A stretch of 12,583 bases of DNA from Acidimicrobiales bacterium (GTDB taxonomy: Bacteria; Actinomycetota; Acidimicrobiia; Acidimicrobiales; Palsa-688). The notes under the pieces were generated by a model. The model worked only from the letters and a program-made list of their open reading frames with translations. It made no database searches and was not told the origin of the DNA. Of this stretch, positions 1 to 6,555 are shown piece after piece; positions within the stretch are counted from its first letter, which is position 1; each line of letters opens with the position of its first letter. The DNA lies in the NCBI GenBank assembly GCA_030039575.1, contig JASHVH010000142.1, forward strand, positions 1 to 12,583, in the 5' to 3' direction. The position numbers and the translations under genes were made by a program.

Positions 1-291
1 GTGCGGCTGTCCTCTAGGCTCACGGCACTCCCTCCTCTGAGTTGGCTCTGCGCCGGAGGGCATGGGTCACTCCCTGGGGCCAACTTGGCCCAGTTGCCCC
101 GTCCCGGCCAGCCGTCGACGCTATTCGTGGTCGTCCGGGGCGCGCAAAGGATGGCCGTGACCAGCCATCCCCCGCGTTTCCCCCCACGTCCCGGCAAAGC
201 CCCCTGCGTTATGCCGGAGGCTAGGCCCACCTTCAACCTCCTAGGCCGAGCCAACCCCGCCCTAGTCAAAAACGCCCACAGAAAGGACCCC
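1..291. other. Non-coding leader with hairpins, no supported gene
   Basis: No convincing gene was found here. Frame 1 on the plus strand stays open from the window edge into the HAF gene, but its translation is Pro/Arg-rich, unlike a protein domain, and a good ribosome site favours the start at 292. Frames 2 and 3 stop within 40 bases. Two hairpins are visible: GGATGGC (149-155) with GCCATCC (164-170), flanked by pairing CGCG blocks (141-144 and 173-176), and CCGGCA (191-196) with TGCCGG (212-217). The heptamer CTAGGCC occurs at 221 and 241. The stretch probably holds the promoter and 5' leader of the HAF gene. I tried to match riboswitch classes such as c-di-GMP and c-di-AMP by eye and did not succeed. 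Confidence 0.5.
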
Positions 292-1353
292 ATGTCACCC
301 CGTCCAGCAAAGTCCTCCCTTCTCCGTCTCCTGTCCACCAACAAGCTCGCCGCCGGCACCGGGCGCACCGGGGCCCTGCGCAGCTCGAGCAAGGCCGTCG
401 GCGCGGGCTGCGCCTTCGCTATTGCAGCTGCTGCCGCCGTACTGCCCGGGACCGCGGCGCTGGCGGCTCCTGCACATGCCATGGTCATCCCCGACCTGTC
501 GGCTCATTACAGCTTCACGACGCTCGGTGACCCCAAAGACCCGACGTTCAACCAGCTGCTCGGCATCAATGACTTCGGGGAAATCGCCGGCTATTTCGGT
601 AGCGGTTCTCCGGCCACCACCCACCCCAACAAGGGCTTTACGGTAGCGCCCTACACCGGCAACCTGTTCATGAACGAGAACTTCACGGGCGCCCAACAGA
701 CCCAGGTCACGGCCATCAATGACTGGGGGAACACGGTCGGCTTCTACGCCCTCCCCTCGGGGGCCAACTACGGGTTCCTCGACGAAGACGGCGTCACCTC
801 CTCTGTCAGCAACCCCCTCACGACGTCCAAGCCGCCCGTCAACCAGCTCCTTGGTATCAACAACAACGGGGAGGCGGTGGGTTTCTACAACGACGCCAAA
901 GGCAATCCCCACGCCTACACGTGGGACCGCGTGACCAGGGTGTTCACCCCTCTCAACGTCCCCGGCGCTACCAACACAACGGCTACCGCCATCAACGACC
1001 ACGGGACGGTGGGTGGCTTCTTTACCGAAGCCAACGGCAATATCGCCAGTTTCATCAGGCAGGGCGCAACGTGGAAGACGTTCGAAGTGCCCGGCTCGAC
1101 GACCACCGAACTCTTCGGCCTGAACGACGCGGGCACGGCCGTCGGCATGTACGTCGGGCAACATAAGCAAACCTTCGGTTTCATTTACACCAACGGCGCG
1201 CTCAAGACGATCAGCGACCCGAACGGCGTCGGGAGCACGATCGTGAACGGCCTCAACAACATCGGCCAGATCGTCGGCTTCTACACCGATAGCAAAGGCA
1301 ACACGGACGGTTTCGTGGCTTCAGCTCGCGCCGTCGGGATCCCGACGGCTTAA
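292..1353 (+). CDS. Secreted HAF-repeat protein
   Basis: This 353-residue exported protein is built from HAF-type repeats. After a long, basic N-terminus a hydrophobic stretch (about residues 37-60) ends in an AHA-type cleavage site near residue 63. Six copies of a motif of the form (L/I)N-(D/N)-x-G-x-x-(V/A)-G-(F/Y) follow at about residues 89-102, 139-152, 186-199, 231-244, 274-287 and 318-331, spaced 43-50 residues. Such repeats are typical of predicted extracellular HAF-family proteins and probably form beta-propeller-like blades; a molecular function is not established. No catalytic residues or cell-wall anchor are visible. The ATG at 292 was chosen because GAAAGGA (281-287) precedes it; the upstream open frame lacks coding character. 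A strong hairpin follows the stop codon. The signal peptide is unusually far from the N-terminus, so a start further inside is possible. Confident on the repeat family, not on function. Confidence 0.85.
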   Translation: MSPRPAKSSLLRLLSTNKLAAGTGRTGALRSSSKAVGAGCAFAIAAAAAVLPGTAALAAPAHAMVIPDLSAHYSFTTLGDPKDPTFNQLLGINDFGEIAGYFGSGSPATTHPNKGFTVAPYTGNLFMNENFTGAQQTQVTAINDWGNTVGFYALPSGANYGFLDEDGVTSSVSNPLTTSKPPVNQLLGINNNGEAVGFYNDAKGNPHAYTWDRVTRVFTPLNVPGATNTTATAINDHGTVGGFFTEANGNIASFIRQGATWKTFEVPGSTTTELFGLNDAGTAVGMYVGQHKQTFGFIYTNGALKTISDPNGVGSTIVNGLNNIGQIVGFYTDSKGNTDGFVASARAVGIPTA

Positions 1354-1390
1354 CCCTCGGCACACCTCCCCTCCAAACCGCGACAAGGCC

Positions 1391-1419
1391 GCTTGGGCGC
1401 ACCCACGGTGCGCCCAAGC
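1391..1419 (+). terminator. Perfect 13-bp hairpin after the HAF gene
   Basis: GCTTGGGCGCACC (1391-1403) pairs perfectly with 1407-1419 around a 3-base CAC loop. It begins 38 bases after the HAF stop and ends 10 bases before the ribosome site of the next gene. There is no T-run after it, so it resembles the U-poor terminators common in high-GC actinobacteria. It could terminate fully, or act as a partial terminator or processing stem between two cotranscribed genes. Confidence 0.6.
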
Positions 1420-1443
1420 TATTCAGTTAGAGGAGCCCATCCC

Positions 1444-1851
1444 ATGTACCCCGAGCCCATTGCACCGGCCACCGCCGACAAGCCTGCGGAGGCACTGAGG
1501 TTGGTGTGCGAGGCACTGAGCGAGGGAGACCTCGAGGCGGCCGTCGCCCTTTACGAGCCAGAGGCAACCCTGGCCCTTTTCGCCCAGAAGAGCGCCCGCC
1601 GGACCGAAGAAGTTAGGGCGGCGCTGGACGAACTGATGCAGACCAGGCTGCCGGTCCGAGCCGCCATTACGAGGGAGGTCGTCACCGGCGATTTCGCCCT
1701 GGTGTTCGCCGTGCGGGGGATCTCGGGCCGGTCGATAGACGGCTCAGTCGTTCAGCTTGCCGGCGAGGGGGGTGCAATGCTCAGACGAGCCGGCCACCAC
1801 GGCTGGCGGCTGGTCGTCGACGACTGGAACCTGACAACGACCAACGCTTAA
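1444..1851 (+). CDS. SnoaL/NTF2-like small protein
   Basis: This 135-residue cytosolic protein looks like the NTF2-like superfamily (SnoaL, DUF4440 types), whose cone-shaped fold serves as isomerase, hydrolase or ligand-binding domain. Visible signatures are the N-terminal helix with a GDLEAAVALYEPEA segment (residues 28-41), where a dose of activity versus volume of loss is typically encoded as 'xGDxxAxxxLYxPxA', a central helix (54-67), and a C-terminal strand GHHGWRLVVDDWN (117-129), matching the family's usual 'G-x-W-R-x-x-x-D-x-x' ending. Catalytic residues cannot be assigned, so the activity is unknown. The ATG at 1444 has AGAGGAG (1429-1435) at good spacing; a TTG at 1393 in the same frame would run through the hairpin and was rejected. 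It lies 90 bases downstream of the HAF gene on the same strand and may share its promoter if the hairpin leaks. Confidence 0.75.
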   Translation: MYPEPIAPATADKPAEALRLVCEALSEGDLEAAVALYEPEATLALFAQKSARRTEEVRAALDELMQTRLPVRAAITREVVTGDFALVFAVRGISGRSIDGSVVQLAGEGGAMLRRAGHHGWRLVVDDWNLTTTNA

Positions 1852-1931
1852 GCGGTGGAAGGCCGGGCCCGGGGCGGCGCTCCCAGCAATCGCAGGCCGT
1901 AACGCCGCGCCTTCAGGTCCTTTCGCGCCCA

Positions 1932-1976
1932 TCTGGGGCTGAAAAGGTAACTCCAACAACACTTTTCAGCCCCAGA
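1932..1976. terminator. Bidirectional terminator between convergent genes
   Basis: TCTGGGGCTGAAAAG (1932-1946) pairs perfectly over 15 bp with 1962-1976, with a 15-base loop. It sits 80 bases after the SnoaL-like stop and 19 bases beyond the stop of the convergent propeller gene. The AAAAG/CTTTT end of the stem faces the loop, so no classic T-run follows on either strand. Position and length strongly suggest termination of both transcripts. Confidence 0.75.
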
Positions 1977-1995
1977 AGGCAAACATGGTCCTGTG

Positions 1996-3159
1996 TCAGT
2001 CGGCGGCAATACCCTCTATGCCTGCACCGAGACCGGCGACGCTGCCGAGGGGGCTCAACGAACCGTCCGAATTGACCTGGAACTCGTCAACCGCCCCTGC
2101 GCCACCCGCTTCGGCGTACAGGTAGTTCCCGTTTGCAGAAGCAGCCATATCGATCGGGCCGGCGTCCGTGCTCGCCACGACGCCGGTCGGCCCGACCAAT
2201 GAAGGGGTACCGTTGGCGGCCACGCTATAAGCACTCAGGTTGTTGCTACCCGCGTTCGCCACATAATAAAAGCCGCCGGCCGGCGTGACCCAGCACAAGG
2301 CCGTCTGTCCATCACCTACAGATGGCGACAAGCTGTTGAGCGTGCCGCCCGCCCCCAGCGAAAATGTGTGCAGCGCGCTCGGGCCCGCTTCGGCCAGTAC
2401 CAACTGTTCGTTCGGGGTAAAGGCGAAGGAGAACGGCACGTTGCTGGCGTCGCTGTTCACGACCGGCGAGGCGGACAACTGGCCGCCCGGCCCCACTGAG
2501 AACACATCGACGGCGTTGGTGCTCGACTTGGTCGTAACGAGCAGTTCCGACCCGTCCGGCGAGAAACCAACTTCTCCCGGGGACTCGAGGAAATTCGGCG
2601 GGTTAGTGTTGTCGAGCCCAAGAGAACGGGACGAGCCCGGGATGGGGACCAGTTGCTCCCCGAGGACCTGGTAGCCCGTGACGCTACCAGTGCCTCCGGC
2701 GTTCAAGACGTAAACCAGGTTGCCGTAGACCGCGATACTGTCCGGGAACTCACCGCCAGTGCTCAAGACCTGTTGAAGGCTGACGTCCCGCCCATCTGCC
2801 GAAAGCACCGACAGCGTCCCGCTGCCGGCGTTGACGGCGAAAAGAAGCCGGTGAGAAGGGTCGAAAACGAGCGACCCCTGAGAGGCAAGGTGGTCGACGG
2901 CCGAGCCGCTCGCTTGTGCCCCGAGACCTCCGGTCGGCACGACCTCACGCTCGGAGAGGCGGCCGTCGTTGTGCTCGGAGAGGACGATCACCTGGTTACC
3001 GGCCGGGTTGTCCGTCTGGACGAAAACGGCGTGACCGAGGCCCTGACCCGGTTGACCAGGGCCAAAAGGGGCCTGGGCGGCAGCAATAGTGGCTGGGCCG
3101 AGGACGACGGCTGTTGCCACCCCGGTCGCCAACGCGGCGCCGTGGACCAGTAATTTCAT
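1996..3159 (-). CDS. Secreted lactonase-type beta-propeller protein
   Basis: This 387-residue exported protein belongs with the 6-phosphogluconolactonase-like seven-bladed propellers (Pfam Lactonase, YVTN-like). A signal peptide covers residues 1-30, ending in AAAQA. Blade motifs recur: FAVNAGSGTLSVLS (107-120), YVLNAGGTGSVTGYQV (150-165), FSPDGSELLVTT (199-210), FTPNEQLVLAEAG (247-259), YYVANAGSNNLSAYSV (298-313) and YLYAEAGGAGAVDEF (346-360). Known members of this fold include cytosolic lactonases, but exported versions are mostly uncharacterised, so an enzymatic role is not claimed. The start has GAAAGGAA (3166-3173 on the opposite strand) about seven bases upstream. The gene diverges from the ECF sigma factor and converges on the SnoaL-like gene. 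The many overlapping open frames on the plus strand are antisense shadows. Confidence 0.85.
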   Translation of the reverse strand: MKLLVHGAALATGVATAVVLGPATIAAAQAPFGPGQPGQGLGHAVFVQTDNPAGNQVIVLSEHNDGRLSEREVVPTGGLGAQASGSAVDHLASQGSLVFDPSHRLLFAVNAGSGTLSVLSADGRDVSLQQVLSTGGEFPDSIAVYGNLVYVLNAGGTGSVTGYQVLGEQLVPIPGSSRSLGLDNTNPPNFLESPGEVGFSPDGSELLVTTKSSTNAVDVFSVGPGGQLSASPVVNSDASNVPFSFAFTPNEQLVLAEAGPSALHTFSLGAGGTLNSLSPSVGDGQTALCWVTPAGGFYYVANAGSNNLSAYSVAANGTPSLVGPTGVVASTDAGPIDMAASANGNYLYAEAGGAGAVDEFQVNSDGSLSPLGSVAGLGAGIEGIAAD

Positions 3160-3306
3160 CTCTCGTTCCTTTCAATTGTGACGTGAGGACCAGACGTTCA
3201 GTCTTCGTTCCGCCCGGTTCGTTACACTCCCGGCCTATTTTTTTTCCCGCCCCTCGACGACCACCATTTGCCCGGCGACCGACCGGCCCTTATTTCCTCG
3301 GCTTGG

Positions 3307-3312
3307 TACATT
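3307..3312 (+). promoter_or_regulatory. Candidate -10 element of a leaderless sigma-factor mRNA
   Basis: TACATT fits the TAnnnT pattern of actinobacterial -10 elements. It ends eight bases before the ATG at 3321, so the predicted start of transcription falls at or within a few bases of the start codon. No recognisable -35 box lies at the usual distance. The absence of any ribosome site before 3321 agrees with leaderless translation. Confidence 0.4.
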
Positions 3313-3320
3313 GCTTTGCG

Positions 3321-3989
3321 ATGATGCCCTCGGCAACGGACGAGGAGTTCGACGCGGCCCTGCTGGAGGCGTTGCGCCGCGGGGATGAGAAGGCCTTCGC
3401 CTGGGTCATCGACGCGTGGTCCCCCGGTATGCTCCGCCTGGCGCGCTGCTATGTCCCGACTGACGCCCTGGCAGAGGACGTTGTCCAGGAAGCGTGGCTC
3501 GGGGCACTGCGCGGCTTCGACGGTTTCGAGGGACGGTCCCGGCTGCGGACCTGGGTCCTGCGGATCGTGGCCAACATCGCCAAATCGTGGGGAGAGCGTG
3601 AGCACCGGGTAACGCCCTTCTCGTCGGCTTCGTTCGGCGAGGGGCCAACGGTGGGGGCGGAACGCTTCAACCCACCGGGGGAGCCGAAGGCCGGGGCGTG
3701 GCGAGCGCTCCCCGCCTCCTGGCCGGCGCTGCCCGAGGGTGAGCTGCTCTCGGCCGAAGCCCTGGCCGTCGTCCGCCAGGCGCTCGCCGACCTTCCCGAC
3801 GCCCAGCGGGCCGTCATAGCCCTGCGCGATCTCGACGGCTACGGTTCGTCGGAGGTATGCGAGGCGCTCGGGTTGACCGAAGGTAACCAGCGCGTCCTGC
3901 TCCACCGTGCCCGCGCTGCTGTCAGGCAGAGGACCGAGTCTTATTTCAGCGACCGCCAAGGGCGTGCTCACGGGGAGGGCCAGCTATGA
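3321..3989 (+). CDS. ECF sigma factor
   Basis: This 222-residue protein is an extracytoplasmic-function RNA polymerase sigma factor (RpoE-like). Region 2 spans about residues 21-95: a DEKAF segment, AEDVVQEAWLGALRGFDGFEG (51-71, the core-binding and -10-reading part) and LRTWVLRIVANIAKSW (75-90). Region 4 spans about 145-203, with LPDAQRAVIALRDLDG (158-173) and a helix-turn-helix ending in NQRVLLHRARAAVR (189-202) for the -35 box. The linker (96-144) is long and carries tryptophans and prolines (FNPPG, AWRALPASWPALPEG), as in a subgroup of actinobacterial ECF factors. ATG codons at 3321 and 3324 are equally possible; nothing resembling a ribosome site precedes them. The stop overlaps the anti-sigma start as ATGA, so the two proteins are probably made in a fixed ratio. 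The open frame extends upstream over the divergent promoter region but shows no conserved features there. Confidence 0.93.
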   Translation: MMPSATDEEFDAALLEALRRGDEKAFAWVIDAWSPGMLRLARCYVPTDALAEDVVQEAWLGALRGFDGFEGRSRLRTWVLRIVANIAKSWGEREHRVTPFSSASFGEGPTVGAERFNPPGEPKAGAWRALPASWPALPEGELLSAEALAVVRQALADLPDAQRAVIALRDLDGYGSSEVCEALGLTEGNQRVLLHRARAAVRQRTESYFSDRQGRAHGEGQL

Positions 3990-4255
3990 TCTTTCGCCGG
4001 CGGCGCCGCCCTGCTCCCCTCTCGTGCCAGGAGCTGGTAGAGCTCGTGACGGATTACCTGGAAGGAGCGCTCGACGAGCAAACTCGGGCCCGCTTCGAGG
4101 CGCACCTGGCGGACTGTGACGGGTGCTCGGAATATATCGAGCAGATGAGAGAGACCATCCGCCTGGTTGGCCGGCTGGGCAAGGGGGACCTTCCCCCGCA
4201 GGCCCGGGCCAAGTTCATGACCGCCTTTGAGGACTGGAAGACCGAGCAGGGCTGA
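3986..4255 (+). CDS. Soluble zinc-binding anti-sigma factor
   Basis: This 89-residue protein is the likely anti-sigma partner of the upstream ECF factor. It shows a ZAS-type zinc site: Cys14, then His40-x3-Cys44-x2-Cys47 within HLADCDGC (40-47), on the two helices that normally clamp sigma regions 2 and 4. The N-terminus is very basic (RRRRR at 4-8). There is no transmembrane segment, so it should act in the cytoplasm and may sense redox state, zinc or a partner protein rather than a signal across the membrane. The C-terminal segment (72-89, LPPQARAKF onward) is a short helix without further motif. The ATG overlaps the sigma stop by four bases, with GGGAGGG just upstream as ribosome site. Comparable small cytosolic ZAS proteins include RsrA of Streptomyces, a thiol-responsive case, but the residues here do not prove the same mechanism. 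Confidence 0.88.
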   Translation: MIFRRRRRPAPLSCQELVELVTDYLEGALDEQTRARFEAHLADCDGCSEYIEQMRETIRLVGRLGKGDLPPQARAKFMTAFEDWKTEQG

Positions 4256-4274
4256 GGGCCGTCCGGCTCGGCCC
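4256..4274 (+). terminator. GC-rich hairpin after the anti-sigma gene
   Basis: GGGCCG (4256-4261) pairs with CGGCCC (4269-4274) around a 7-base loop, starting directly after the stop codon. No T-run follows. It is a short but well-placed candidate for ending the sigma/anti-sigma transcript ahead of the tRNA gene. Confidence 0.4.
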
Positions 4275-4289
4275 GCCGCTCGGCCCGCC
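4266..4289. repeat. Perfect tandem duplication of 12 bp
   Basis: GCTCGGCCCGCC occurs twice head to tail (4266-4277 and 4278-4289). The first copy includes the right arm of the hairpin at 4256-4274, so either copy of CGGCCC could pair with the left arm. It is probably a replication-slippage product in non-coding DNA. Confidence 0.7.
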
Positions 4290-4338
4290 ACCCCCAGTGC
4301 CACCCGGGGCCCGGCGTCTGCTAGCCTCCAGGGCAATT

Positions 4339-4409
4339 GCGGGCGTAGCTCAATGGCAGAGCTCCAGCCTTCCAAGCTGGTGGTGCGGGTTCAATTCCCG
4401 TCGCCCGCT
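4339..4409 (+). tRNA. tRNA-Gly (anticodon TCC)
   Basis: The 71-base cloverleaf folds cleanly. The acceptor stem is GCGGGCG (4339-4345) with CGCCCGC (4402-4408). The D arm is GCTC/GAGC with GG in its loop. The anticodon stem is CCAGC/GCTGG enclosing CTTCCAA, placing the anticodon TCC at 4371-4373. A 4-base variable region and a T arm with loop TTCAATT complete it. The discriminator base is T at 4409 and no CCA is encoded, as is usual for many actinobacterial tRNA genes. It reads GGA codons, and GGG by wobble. A TAGCCT at 4322-4327 is a possible -10 element. No second copy of its 3' end is seen in the window, so there is no sign of integration here. Confidence 0.95.
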
Positions 4410-4491
4410 CGCACAAAATCCCTGTCCGTTTAACCGAAGTAGGTTCGCAAAGGTCCCGGTCAACTCGTCTTCGTGGTCGTCAGGGTCATGA

Positions 4492-6384
4492 ATGAACACA
4501 ACGTCCAACCGGCTGAAACCCGAGACGCCCGAGGCCTCCCTCGACGGCGTCTTCGGCTCCCGCCGGCGAGAAGTCGAACACGGTGGTAGTACCGGTACCA
4601 GTAAGGTAACGGTAGCGGGCACCCCCGTCGGGCGTGGGGCGCTTGTTTTTCACCTGTTATCGCTGGCCGTTGCTTTCGGCTTCTGGGCTTGGCTCGACAG
4701 GCACCTGTGGTTCTATGGCGACGAGTGGGACTTCCTGGCTAACCGGGGCCTCTTCGCCAAGGCCAGCATCTGGGCCCCACACAATGAGCACTGGTCCACG
4801 TTGCCCATATTGCTGTGGCGGGGTCTGTTCTCCGCCTTCCATCTCAGTAGTTACTGGCCCTATCTGGTGCCCACACTGCTCGCCCACGTCGCTGTGGTGC
4901 ACCTCGTGTGGCGGCGTTGCCTCCGGGACGGGGCCCACCCGTGGGTGGCAACGGCGCTAGCCCTGCTGATCGGCCTCCTAGGCGCCGGCTGGGAGGACCT
5001 TATGTGGGCGTTCCAGATCGGCTTTATCGGTTCGCTGATGTTCGGGCTCCTGGCCATGGACATCGGCGATCGAGCCAGCGCCGGCTGGCGCCGCGACGTG
5101 GGCGTGAGCGCAGCGGCCACGGCGGCGCTCATGTGCTCTGCGGTCGGCGTCGTGACCACGCTGGCCCTGGCCGTGACCCTGGCCCTGCGGCGGCCCTGGC
5201 GCCAGACGGTGCGCGTTTTGTTCGCGCCAACCCTGGCTTTCGTTATCTGGTGGGACCGGATCGGCCGGACTGGGCCGGTGACGATGAAGGACTCCGTAAC
5301 ACCCTCAGTCCTCCAGGGCCTGGCCCCGTTTGTGGCCAGACAGTTGGAGAACGCCGTCGGCACGGGGTCGATCGCCGTTGGGAAGGTCACCCTTGTGTTA
5401 CTCGGGGTTTGGGCCGTCGTCCACTTGCCGGCGTTGCTCCGGCGCTCCCCTGGGGCTCTCGCCCTGGCAGTAGCGGCATTGGCCTTAGTGGTCTTGGCCG
5501 GCTTGGCCCGAGACCGTCACGGGCCGCTGTTCGCGCCGTCCCGCTATGTCTATGTCGAACTTGTCCTCCTGGCCCCCGTTATCGCTCTGGCTTTGAGCCC
5601 CGGTGCTTTAAGGCGGCAAGCCGTTGATGCGCCGGCGGTCCGAGCCCGACGGCGGGGCGACATATGGCGCTCCGCCTCCTCCTGGTTAGCACCGGCGGCC
5701 CTGGTTTTGCTCGGCGCCTTTATTGCCGGGAATGTCGTTGCCGCTGTGACCAACGCCGGCCAACGTACCGCCGACGTCCAGTCGGTGAAGCTGCAGACCC
5801 TGGAGACGGCCGAGCAACTGGCGACGGGCCAGGCTGCGCTCAACCCCTACCCCGTGCCCGACGCCGGCAACTATTCCGGGTACCTCACCGATGAGGACCT
5901 CCTCCGGTTTTGGAAAGAAGACCTCATCCCGCACGTCGGCCCCCCGGGCTTGGTGCAAAAGCTGAGCGACGACACGTGGCTGGACGTGGTCGGTACGTCT
6001 CAACCTCGCGAAGCCGGACGGTTCCACATGGTCGAGGCCTCGGGCGTGGACGTGCGGCCCTCGAGCAAGGCGTGTGTCCTTGTCCTTCCCTCCACGGCGG
6101 CCGCCTCGTTGTGGCTCGCCGGCCCCGGAGGTGGCCCGGGATCGGTCCAGGCTGCTTCGGCTCAACTCACCAAGCTGGGCTTGGCCCTCGGCACGAGCCG
6201 AGATGGCAAGGCCATCGTGGCACCTCGAGAACAGCAAATGACGCTGTTCGCCAACCAGCCGGAGTGGATCAGCAGTGCCGCCCGAGGTGACGACCTCGTG
6301 CTCCGGTTGGGCCGTACACGGGTCAAGTTGTGCGGGCTGCTGGATGTCCACCCGCCCCGGGTGCCGCGCATTTCTCAGTACTAA
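4492..6384 (+). CDS. Multi-pass membrane protein, GT-C glycosyltransferase-like
   Basis: This 630-residue integral membrane protein has roughly ten or eleven predicted transmembrane helices (about residues 48-68, 104-120, 124-141, 150-167, 172-190, 205-232, 242-256, 297-314, 320-338, 352-370 and 398-420), followed by a soluble C-terminal domain (421-630). Directly after the first helix lies FYGDEWDFL (74-82), an acidic pair placed as in GT-C enzymes, where the first external loop carries catalytic Asp/Glu. APHNEHWS (95-102) and a SRYVYVE segment (350-356) also recall this architecture. GT-C enzymes transfer sugars from polyprenyl-phosphate donors outside the membrane; neither donor nor acceptor can be told here. 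The C-terminal domain was not recognised. The start is fixed on the left by an in-frame TGA just before the ATG; AGGG (4482-4485) is a modest ribosome site. It stands alone between the tRNA and the DUF4232 gene. Membrane topology is firm, enzyme class tentative. Confidence 0.7.
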   Translation: MNTTSNRLKPETPEASLDGVFGSRRREVEHGGSTGTSKVTVAGTPVGRGALVFHLLSLAVAFGFWAWLDRHLWFYGDEWDFLANRGLFAKASIWAPHNEHWSTLPILLWRGLFSAFHLSSYWPYLVPTLLAHVAVVHLVWRRCLRDGAHPWVATALALLIGLLGAGWEDLMWAFQIGFIGSLMFGLLAMDIGDRASAGWRRDVGVSAAATAALMCSAVGVVTTLALAVTLALRRPWRQTVRVLFAPTLAFVIWWDRIGRTGPVTMKDSVTPSVLQGLAPFVARQLENAVGTGSIAVGKVTLVLLGVWAVVHLPALLRRSPGALALAVAALALVVLAGLARDRHGPLFAPSRYVYVELVLLAPVIALALSPGALRRQAVDAPAVRARRRGDIWRSASSWLAPAALVLLGAFIAGNVVAAVTNAGQRTADVQSVKLQTLETAEQLATGQAALNPYPVPDAGNYSGYLTDEDLLRFWKEDLIPHVGPPGLVQKLSDDTWLDVVGTSQPREAGRFHMVEASGVDVRPSSKACVLVLPSTAAASLWLAGPGGGPGSVQAASAQLTKLGLALGTSRDGKAIVAPREQQMTLFANQPEWISSAARGDDLVLRLGRTRVKLCGLLDVHPPRVPRISQY

Positions 6385-6497
6385 AGCACATTCACGGCGG
6401 TCTTATTCCTTACCTGTCCCTGTGCCCGTGACGGTAGCTCCGGCCACTGTGCCCTTGCGGGCCGGGCCAGCCTAAGGGTAGTCTTTAATCGGCCGGC

Positions 6498-6523
6498 GGA
6501 ACTGGCCGCATAAGGGAGCCGTA
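6498..6523 (+). promoter_or_regulatory. Candidate ECF-type promoter for the DUF4232/GH25-like pair
   Basis: GGAAC (6498-6502) is followed after 17 bases by CGTA (6520-6523). AAC at -35 and CGT at -10 with 16-17 bases between is the classic form for ECF sigma factors (for example SigW- or SigE-type promoters). Transcription would begin near 6530, giving a leader of about 26 bases with GGGGGG (6543-6548) as ribosome site before the GTG at 6556. The match was made by eye. Confidence 0.5.
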
Positions 6524-6555
6524 GTACTGCGCGGCCGAATGTGGGGGGTTGTCGA

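Noticed and set aside
295..1170. Long open frame antisense to the HAF gene (291 codons)
   Set aside because: It mirrors the codon bias of the plus-strand gene, is Arg/Val/Gly-rich, has no recognisable domain, and the plus frame has a signal peptide and six repeats.
2668..2690. Perfect 8-bp inverted repeat CTGGTAGC/GCTACCAG
   Set aside because: It lies inside the propeller coding sequence, codes ordinary blade residues and has no position suggesting regulation.
2653..3153. Open frame on the plus strand inside the propeller gene (166 codons)
   Set aside because: The minus-strand frame holds a signal peptide, ribosome site and blade repeats; this one is its shadow.
3160..3230. ECF-type promoter for the propeller gene on the minus strand
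   Set aside because: GGAAC and CGTC are both present, but spacings of 10 or 23 bases do not fit the 16-17 needed.
3238..3245. Run of eight T residues as terminator tail
   Set aside because: No stable stem precedes it and it lies between divergent genes where no transcript needs to end on the plus strand.
4339..4409. tRNA-Gly as an integration site
   Set aside because: No duplicate of the tRNA 3' end and no integrase or mobile gene is found downstream in the window.
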